A stretch of DNA of 7,827 nucleotides from JAPLLS01 sp041309145 (GTDB lineage Bacteria; Omnitrophota; Gorgyraeia; Gygaellales; Profunditerraquicolaceae). How positions within the stretch are numbered: the first letter of the stretch is position 1; each line of letters starts with the position of its first letter. Positions 1 to 4,091 of this stretch are shown here, piece by piece. The notes beneath the pieces were generated by a model, which was given only the letters and a program-made list of their open reading frames with translations, searched no databases and was not told the origin of the DNA. Location of the stretch: the NCBI GenBank assembly GCA_041309145.1, contig JBFZAG010000048.1:1-7827 (forward strand), given 5' to 3'. Made by a program: the position numbers and the translations under genes.

Positions 1-593
1 CCCAGGATCCTTAATATTTGAGTGGCGGGAAAGCTTTTTCTGCGGTCGACATAAGCGATGATCGTTTCGGTAAGATCGTATTTGAACTCCAGCCAGGCCC
101 CGCGGTAAGGGATGATCCGGCCGTAAAAGATCTTTTTTCCGGTAGGATGGTCCTCTTCTTCAAAAGAAACCCCCGGGGAGCGATGGAGCTGGCTGACCAC
201 TACCCGCTCGTCTCCGTTGATGATGAAACTTCCGGTCTTGGTCATCAGGGGCAATTCGCCAAAATAAGCGTCCTGCTCCTTGGTATCAGAAGGAGTGGTA
301 AGCCTGAATTTCACTTTCAGAGGAGACCCGTAGGATACCGACCGTTTCTTGGATTCATTGATGTCGTATTTGGGCTTACCTAAATTATAGCTGACAAACT
401 CGAGGCGCACCGAGCGGTCCGGACTTTCGATGGGGAATATCTCTTCAAAAACTTCCTGGAGGCCGAGGCGCTTGCGCTCGGAATCCTCGGCATCCATCTG
501 AAGAAATTCTTTATAGGACTCGGTTTGGATATCCAGCAGGTTCGGAAGGCCGTAAACTTCTTTAAATTTAGCGAAATTTTTTCTTTTGTTCAT
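1..593 (-). CDS. rpoB: RNA polymerase beta subunit, N-terminal part (runs off window)
   Basis: This is the start of the beta subunit of DNA-dependent RNA polymerase, which forms one side of the active-site cleft. The frame is open from ATG at 593 to the window edge and gives 197 residues of a protein that is usually over 1,100 long. The N-terminal segment (VYGLPNLLDIQTESY, residues 13-27) and the block GELPLMT (112-118) followed by INGDERVVVSQLHRSPGV (125-142) are classic RpoB. V133 aligns with E. coli V146, a known rifampicin-resistance position, and keeps the wild-type valine. GGAG lies about 6 nt before the ATG and supports this start. The gene follows rplL after 70 bp, in the usual rplKAJL-rpoB order. 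I see no frameshift. Truncation is only by the window; rpoC should follow outside it. Confidence 0.97.
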   Translation of the reverse strand, partial: MNKRKNFAKFKEVYGLPNLLDIQTESYKEFLQMDAEDSERKRLGLQEVFEEIFPIESPDRSVRLEFVSYNLGKPKYDINESKKRSVSYGSPLKVKFRLTTPSDTKEQDAYFGELPLMTKTGSFIINGDERVVVSQLHRSPGVSFEEEDHPTGKKIFYGRIIPYRGAWLEFKYDLTETIIAYVDRRKSFPATQILRIL

Positions 594-663
594 TTTTTCT
601 CCACTAACCACAACTATTAAACTGCGCGCTTAAACTTGGGAGTTTTGAAAGGTAGTCGCGTTA

Positions 664-1047
664 TTATTTAAGGTCTACGGTGGCTCCGGCGGCGACGAGC
701 TTTTTCTTCATCTCTTCCGCTTCTTCCTTGGTCACGCCGTCCTTGATCGGCTTGGGCGCTCCGTCGACCAGGTCCTTGGCCTCTTTAAGCCCGAGGCTGG
801 TCATGGTCCTTACTTCCTTGATCACCGCGATCTTGTTCGCTCCGGCGGCGGTCAATACCACGGTGAAAGTCGTCTTTTCTTCGGCTGCCGGCGCGGCCCC
901 TGCTGCTCCTGCTGCGGGAGCGGCCATCATGGGCATATTCGCCGAAACGCCGAACTTCTCTTCCAAGGTCTTGACCAGGTCGGCTAATTCCAACACTGAC
1001 ATTTCCTCGATAGATTTAATTATACCTTCCAGTTTCTCGCTTGCCAT
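664..1047 (-). CDS. rplL: Ribosomal protein bL12 (L7/L12)
   Basis: This is the mobile stalk protein of the large ribosomal subunit. It binds as dimers to L10 and recruits and stimulates translational GTPases. The 127 residues match the usual length. Residues 1-35 form the helical dimerisation domain. An Ala/Pro-rich hinge follows at about 42-56 (APAAGAAGAAPAAEE). The globular C-terminal domain (59-127) has the factor-binding pattern KIAVIKEVR (72-80) and LGLKEAKDLVDGAPKPIKDG (85-104). A near-perfect Shine-Dalgarno (AAGGAGGAG) sits about 6 nt before the ATG, the strongest in the operon, in keeping with the several L12 copies needed per ribosome. Two tandem TAA stops end the gene. It starts 23 bp after rplJ. 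Confidence 0.98.
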   Translation of the reverse strand: MASEKLEGIIKSIEEMSVLELADLVKTLEEKFGVSANMPMMAAPAAGAAGAAPAAEEKTTFTVVLTAAGANKIAVIKEVRTMTSLGLKEAKDLVDGAPKPIKDGVTKEEAEEMKKKLVAAGATVDLK

Positions 1048-1070
1048 TTCTTCTCCTCCTTGATTATCCG

Positions 1071-1592
1071 CTATTGTTTTTTTTGTTTAACTTGTTCCAG
1101 ACAAAAAACCAGTTTCCTTAAATTGCCCTTTAAGACAAATACCAAGCCGGTGATCGGCGATTTAATGGCCATCACGGCCTTGGTAAGCAGCACTTCTCTG
1201 GACGGCAGTTTCGCCAGGGCTTCAATATCCTTGGAGTTGAGCAGCTTATCATTTAACAACCCGCCTTCCAATATCAGGTTGGCATGATCCTTGGTAAAAT
1301 TAAAAAGAACCTTGGAAGCTTCCACAGGTTCTTTTTTGGAGAAAACGAATCCGCAGGGTCCCTGGATCAGGCTTAAAAGTGCCTCATTTTGCCCGGCCAG
1401 AGCGCGCTTGGCGGTATTATTTTTGACTACGAACATCTCGGAATCGATCACCCGCAAAGACTTCCTCAAGGCGTTGAGGTCCGGGCCGCTCAATTTGGAG
1501 TATTTGACCAAAAACATGGCCTCGGATTCCTTAAACCCCTTCTTGATCCGGTTTTCCGAAGCTTCCTTGAATACCGTGCTTAATTTCTTCAT
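1071..1592 (-). CDS. rplJ: Ribosomal protein uL10
   Basis: This is the stalk base protein. Its N-terminal domain binds 23S rRNA next to L11, and its C-terminal helix carries the L12 dimers. The 173 residues are a normal length. Recognisable parts are FVVKNNTAKRAL (54-65), the segment around IQGPCGFVFS (76-85), the LPSREVLL motif (129-136), and a long C-terminal helix SPITGLVFVLKGNLRKLVFC (145-164) that should be the L12-binding helix. AAGGGG lies about 6 nt before the ATG. The gene lies 22 bp after rplA and 23 bp before rplL. In E. coli an L10-binding leader stands between rplA and rplJ; there is no room for one here outside the rplA coding sequence. Confidence 0.97.
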   Translation of the reverse strand: MKKLSTVFKEASENRIKKGFKESEAMFLVKYSKLSGPDLNALRKSLRVIDSEMFVVKNNTAKRALAGQNEALLSLIQGPCGFVFSKKEPVEASKVLFNFTKDHANLILEGGLLNDKLLNSKDIEALAKLPSREVLLTKAVMAIKSPITGLVFVLKGNLRKLVFCLEQVKQKKQ

Positions 1593-1614
1593 TTAATTCC
1601 CCTTAATAATTTAA

Positions 1615-2295
1615 TTAACATTCCAGGGCTAAGCCCGGGTTCATCGAAGAAGAGATGCTCATTCTCTCGACGAATTTGCCTTTTACCGTCGCAGGCTTGG
1701 CTTCAGTGATGGCGTTGATGACCACAGAAGCGTTCTCGAAGATCTTATCTTCATCGAAAGAGATCTTGCCGACCGACAAATGCACGCCGCCCTGCTTATC
1801 CACCCGGAACTCCACTTTTCCGCGGCGCACGTCGTTGATCGCCTTCAGGATATCGTTGGTGACCGTTCCGGTCTTAGGGCTGGGCATCAGGCCTTTAGGC
1901 CCTAAAACTTTTCCCAGCTTGCTCAGGTCTTTCATGATCTCCGGGGTGGCGATAACGCAGTCAAAATCCAGAAATCCCGCCGCTACCTTATCTATCAAGT
2001 CATTGGCTCCCACGAATTCTGCGCCCGCTTCTTTGGCGATCTTTTCGTGCTCGCCTCGGCAAAAGACCGCGACCCTGACTTTTTTACCGGTGCCGTGGGG
2101 CAAAACTACCGTCCCTCGGACCATCTGTTCGGCTTTCTTGGGGTCGACGTGAAGCTTAAGATGCAGATCTACCGACCCGCCGAATTTCGGCGCTTTAAAA
2201 TTCTTTAAAACGCTGATAGCTTCTTTTAAAGTAAAGACCTTGTCTTTAACCAGTTCTTTTGCCGATTCCTTGTACCTCTTGGAGCGAGTTTTCAT
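1615..2295 (-). CDS. rplA: Ribosomal protein uL1
   Basis: L1 forms the mobile stalk at the E site and helps release deacylated tRNA. In many bacteria it also represses its own rplKA mRNA. The 226 residues are the normal size. Diagnostic stretches are the first-domain block GTVVLPHGTGKKVRVAVF (61-78), the hallmark LGPKGLMPSPKTGTVT (131-146), and VEFRVDKQGGVHLSVGKISF (161-180), which belong to the RNA-binding domain. The GAAGG that could serve as ribosome binding site lies inside the last codons of rplK, and only 5 bp separate the genes, so translation is probably coupled to rplK. I could not identify an L1-binding hairpin by eye. Confidence 0.98.
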   Translation of the reverse strand: MKTRSKRYKESAKELVKDKVFTLKEAISVLKNFKAPKFGGSVDLHLKLHVDPKKAEQMVRGTVVLPHGTGKKVRVAVFCRGEHEKIAKEAGAEFVGANDLIDKVAAGFLDFDCVIATPEIMKDLSKLGKVLGPKGLMPSPKTGTVTNDILKAINDVRRGKVEFRVDKQGGVHLSVGKISFDEDKIFENASVVINAITEAKPATVKGKFVERMSISSSMNPGLALEC

Positions 2296-2300
2296 TTTTT

Positions 2301-2726
2301 CTAACCTTCTATTTGAATACCCATGCTTCTGGCCGTGCCTTCGAGAGTCTTGACGACCTTGTTCATGTCCGCGGAATTGACGTCCGCCATTTTTTGTTTA
2401 GCGATCTCTTCCAGTTGTTTGCGGGTGACCTTTCCGATAACCTCTTTGCCGGCCGTGCCGGATGCTTTGGCCAGATTCGCAGCGCGTTTTAAGAGTATCG
2501 ATGAGGGCGGGCTCTTGATGATAAAGCTGAAGGTTCTGTCTTCGAATACGCTGATGACCACGGGAAGGATCAAGCCGTCCCGGTTCTTGGTCTGGTCGTT
2601 GAACTGTTTGCAGAACATCATGATGTTCACCCCGTGCTGGCCCAGTGCCGGGCCAACGGGAGGAGCCGGGTTTGCCGCGCCTGCCGGAACGTGTAACTTG
2701 ATCTGTGCTTTTATGATTTTTGCCAT
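2301..2726 (-). CDS. rplK: Ribosomal protein uL11
   Basis: L11 binds the GTPase-associated region of 23S rRNA (helices 43/44) beside the L10/L12 stalk. The 141 residues match the family. The N-terminal domain carries the proline-rich signature NPAPPVGPALGQHGVNIM (19-36), site of thiostrepton-type antibiotic contacts. KSPPSSILLKRAAN (71-84) links the two domains. The C-terminal rRNA-binding domain ends with the usual EGTARSMGIQIEG (129-141). The start codon lies 2 bp after the nusG stop, and AAAGG in the last nusG codons can act as its ribosome binding site, so the two are probably coupled. The gene ends with TAG. Confidence 0.98.
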   Translation of the reverse strand: MAKIIKAQIKLHVPAGAANPAPPVGPALGQHGVNIMMFCKQFNDQTKNRDGLILPVVISVFEDRTFSFIIKSPPSSILLKRAANLAKASGTAGKEVIGKVTRKQLEEIAKQKMADVNSADMNKVVKTLEGTARSMGIQIEG

Positions 2727-2728
2727 GG

Positions 2729-3256
2729 TTAGACCTTTTCTACCTGCCAGTATTCCAGTTCTACGGGAGTAGCTCTTCCGAATATGGAAATGCTGACTTT
2801 CAGTTTGCCTTTTTCAGGATGGATATCGTCTATTGTGCCGTTAAAGTTAACGAACGGGCCTTCTTTGACCCTGATCTGCTCGCCTTTAGCGAAGATTGTT
2901 TTCGGGCTGGGTTTAAGCTTGGTTTCGGCGGTGCGCTTGAGGATATTGTCCACTTCTCCGGGAGGCAAAGGTATGGGCTTTTTGCCGGCCCCGAGGAAAC
3001 CGGTGACCCCCGGGATGTTTTTGATAAAGGAATAAGTCACGTCGTTGAGGTCCATTTCCACTAATACGTATCCCGGGAAAAATCTCCGCTCGGAAACCCG
3101 TTTTTTTCCGGAGCGGACTTCCGAGACCTGTTCGGTCGGGATCTCCACCTTGGTGATCGCATCGGCGAACCCCTGGGCGGCGGCGCCGGAAAGCAAAACG
3201 TTCCTTACCCTACCCTCCAAGCCTGTTTGAGTATGCACCACGTACCAATTTTTCAT
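2729..3256 (-). CDS. nusG: Transcription elongation/antitermination factor NusG
   Basis: NusG binds elongating RNA polymerase, modulates pausing and couples to ribosomes or Rho. The 175 residues are typical. The NGN domain covers about 1-110, starting WYVVHTQTGLEGRVRNVL (4-21) with FFPGYVLVEM (59-68) as a core strand. The KOW domain lies at about 122-175 (GEQIRVKEGPFVNFNGTI, 125-142). No domain-II insertion is seen. The ATG follows the secE stop directly (TAAATG) and no Shine-Dalgarno is visible in the last 20 bases of secE, so it is probably translated by reinitiation after SecE. Placement between secE and rplK is the standard arrangement. Confidence 0.98.
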   Translation of the reverse strand: MKNWYVVHTQTGLEGRVRNVLLSGAAAQGFADAITKVEIPTEQVSEVRSGKKRVSERRFFPGYVLVEMDLNDVTYSFIKNIPGVTGFLGAGKKPIPLPPGEVDNILKRTAETKLKPSPKTIFAKGEQIRVKEGPFVNFNGTIDDIHPEKGKLKVSISIFGRATPVELEYWQVEKV

Positions 3257-3451
3257 TTAAGTTTTAAATATGATGCTCAGGATTTTCGCCAGGACGGTAT
3301 CTACTATGAAGATGAACAGCGCCATCAGCGCGGTAAAGGTTATTACCACGGTAGTCGAACCGATCAATTCCTGCCGAGTGGACCAGGAAACTTTTCCCAG
3401 CTCCACTTTTACTTCATTAATGAACCCGGTTATTTTTGAGAATGCTTTCAT
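3257..3451 (-). CDS. secE: Preprotein translocase subunit SecE
   Basis: SecE clamps the SecY channel of the Sec export machinery in the inner membrane. The 64 residues fit the short, single-span form found in most bacteria. Residues 1-30 are the amphipathic part with VKVELGKVSWSTRQEL (14-29). One membrane helix follows at about 34-55, with a conserved VD (50-51). The canonical KVxWP signature reads KVSWS here, so the proline is replaced by serine. I chose the ATG at 3451: the frame can be read open to an ATG at 3517, but that extension lies wholly within the tRNA-Trp gene. The chosen start is only 9 nt after the tRNA end and has no Shine-Dalgarno, so a tRNA-processed mRNA would be nearly leaderless. 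Confidence 0.93.
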   Translation of the reverse strand: MKAFSKITGFINEVKVELGKVSWSTRQELIGSTTVVITFTALMALFIFIVDTVLAKILSIIFKT

Positions 3452-3460
3452 TTTATTTAT

Positions 3461-3531
3461 CAGGGGCGGAGGGACTTGAACCCCCAGGACGGGATTTGGA
3501 GTCTCGCCGTTTGCCATTAACGGACGCCCCT
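3461..3531 (-). tRNA. tRNA-Trp (anticodon CCA)
   Basis: The 71-nt cloverleaf can be folded by hand. The acceptor stem AGGGGCG/CGCCCCT is perfect with discriminator G73, the expected Trp base. The D stem is CGTT/AACG with A14, G18G19 and A21 in the loop. The anticodon loop CTCCAAA gives CCA, and the T arm GGGGG/CCCTC (one G-T pair) carries loop TTCAAGT. The variable loop TCCT puts T48 opposite A15. The anticodon stem CGAGA/TCCCG has one A-C mismatch at 29-41, which is unusual. CCA is not encoded. The position just before secE is common for tRNA-Trp in bacteria. Confidence 0.92.
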
Positions 3532-3583
3532 ATTAAGTCGCTCTAAGCCCTGCCAATATAAAACAATACTTTTGCCGCCGCTT

Positions 3584-3733
3584 TTATTTTATTTCCTTAT
3601 GCGGAGTATGCTTGCGGCAGCTCCGGCAAAATTTTTTTACTTCCATGCGGTCGGGATGTTTCTTCTTATTCTTATAGGTGGAATAATTCCTGTTCTTACA
3701 GACCGTGCATTCGAATTGGATTATTTCGCGCAT
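3584..3733 (-). CDS. rpmG: Ribosomal protein bL33 (zinc-binding type)
   Basis: This is a 49-residue protein of the large ribosomal subunit near the E site. The reading from ATG at 3733 starts MREIIQFECTVCKNRNYSTY and ends with TAA. It has the two CxxC pairs of the zinc-binding (C+) form: C9/C12 and C36/C39. Between them is the basic stretch KNKKKHPDRMEVKKF (21-35) typical of L33. No clear Shine-Dalgarno precedes it; the upstream bases are A/T-rich. It sits between tRNA-Thr (30 bp upstream) and tRNA-Trp (52 bp downstream), so it is transcribed with both and probably released by tRNA processing. Confidence 0.96.
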   Translation of the reverse strand: MREIIQFECTVCKNRNYSTYKNKKKHPDRMEVKKFCRSCRKHTPHKEIK

Positions 3734-3763
3734 GTTTTTTTAAATTCTAATTTTGTTTTTCAA

Positions 3764-3836
3764 AGCTGGAGCCGGGAATTGAACCCGGGACCCCGTCCTT
3801 ACCAAGGACGTGCTCTACCAACTGAGCTACTCCAGC
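3764..3836 (-). tRNA. tRNA-Thr (anticodon GGT)
   Basis: This is a clean 73-nt cloverleaf with a fully paired acceptor GCTGGAG/CTCCAGC and discriminator T73. The D arm is GCTC/GAGC with loop AGTTGGTA. The anticodon stem CGTCC/GGACG is fully paired, and its loop TTGGTAA gives anticodon GGT, reading ACC and ACU. The T arm is CCGGG/CCCGG. CCA is not encoded. It is the first gene of the operon. In many bacteria a tuf gene follows tRNA-Thr here; in this window rpmG follows directly. Confidence 0.97.
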
Positions 3837-3855
3837 AGGTTGGATTTTGCTTTTT

Positions 3856-3890
3856 ATCCCGCACCCTTCCGCTTCGCGGACGGGCGGGAT
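3856..3890. repeat. GC-rich stem-loop in operon leader
   Basis: This is an interrupted palindrome. The outer arms ATCCCGC/GCGGGAT (7 bp) enclose an inner hairpin TCCGC-GAA-GCGGA, with a short CC/GG between them. It ends 19 bp before the 5' end of tRNA-Thr. No T-run follows it on the minus strand, so it does not look like a simple intrinsic terminator. It may be an RNA processing or antitermination structure, or a dispersed repeat element. Confidence 0.6.
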
Positions 3891-3965
3891 TCCGCTTTTC
3901 CGGCTCCGGCCGTTCAAGCTTCACCAATCCTGCCTGTAAATTTAAAAGAGATAAAAAATCCCCGC

Positions 3966-3988
3966 ACAAGAATTATTATAGTTCTTGT
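3966..3988 (-). promoter_or_regulatory. Leader hairpin with internal TATAAT
   Basis: Inverted repeat ACAAGAA/TTCTTGT (7 bp stem, 9 nt loop), followed on the minus strand by GCGGGGA and a run of six T (3958-3953). The loop holds a perfect TATAAT at 3975-3980. It could be an attenuator-like element or a second -10 box, but no matching -35 is visible and the T-run is displaced from the stem. Function is uncertain. Confidence 0.35.
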
Positions 3989-4002
3989 TCTTGAAAATTT
4001 CC

Positions 4003-4053
4003 TTATAGCCTAAAGTGTTTGTCGTCGACGAGGCTATTTGAGTTGAGTTGCAT
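4003..4053 (-). other. Possible 16-codon leader ORF
   Basis: An ATG at 4053 opens a short frame reading MQLNSNSLVDDKHFRL and a TAA at 4003-4005. The ATG falls within about 4 nt of the start site expected from the promoter, so the message would be leaderless. The second half overlaps a 7-bp hairpin (ATAGCCT/AGGCTAT, 4005-4037). No amino acid is enriched, so it does not resemble a classic attenuation peptide. It may well be chance. Confidence 0.2.
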
Positions 4054-4062
4054 AGAGAGTAA

Positions 4063-4091
4063 AATATACACTAAAATCACAATCTTGTCAA
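4063..4091 (-). promoter_or_regulatory. Sigma70-type promoter of the tRNA-Thr/secE/nusG/rpl/rpoB operon
   Basis: TTGACA (4091-4086) and TATATT (4068-4063) are separated by exactly 17 bp, a near-consensus housekeeping promoter reading toward tRNA-Thr. Transcription should begin near 4056, giving about 220 nt of leader before the tRNA. The -35 box overlaps the TGA stop codon of the upstream membrane protein gene. It is the best promoter match I found in the gap between the two units. Confidence 0.8.

Noticed and set aside
18..383. Plus-strand frame of 121 codons at the window start
   Set aside because: It is antisense to rpoB, whose minus-strand translation is unmistakable.
680..1063. Plus-strand open frame opposite rplL
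   Set aside because: It is the antisense shadow of rplL; its Ala/Ser-rich translation has no family features, and the minus strand encodes a full L7/L12.
3452..3517. Upstream extension of secE to an ATG at 3517
   Set aside because: The extra 22 codons lie inside the tRNA-Trp gene, and the family N-terminus matches the ATG at 3451.
3975..3980. TATAAT as the main operon promoter
   Set aside because: No acceptable -35 lies 16-18 bp upstream, and it sits in a hairpin loop; the TTGACA-17-TATATT pair at 4063-4091 is much stronger.
3572..3994. Plus-strand frame of 140 codons across tRNA-Thr and rpmG
   Set aside because: It runs antisense through a perfect tRNA and a complete L33 gene; no ribosome binding site or recognisable domain.
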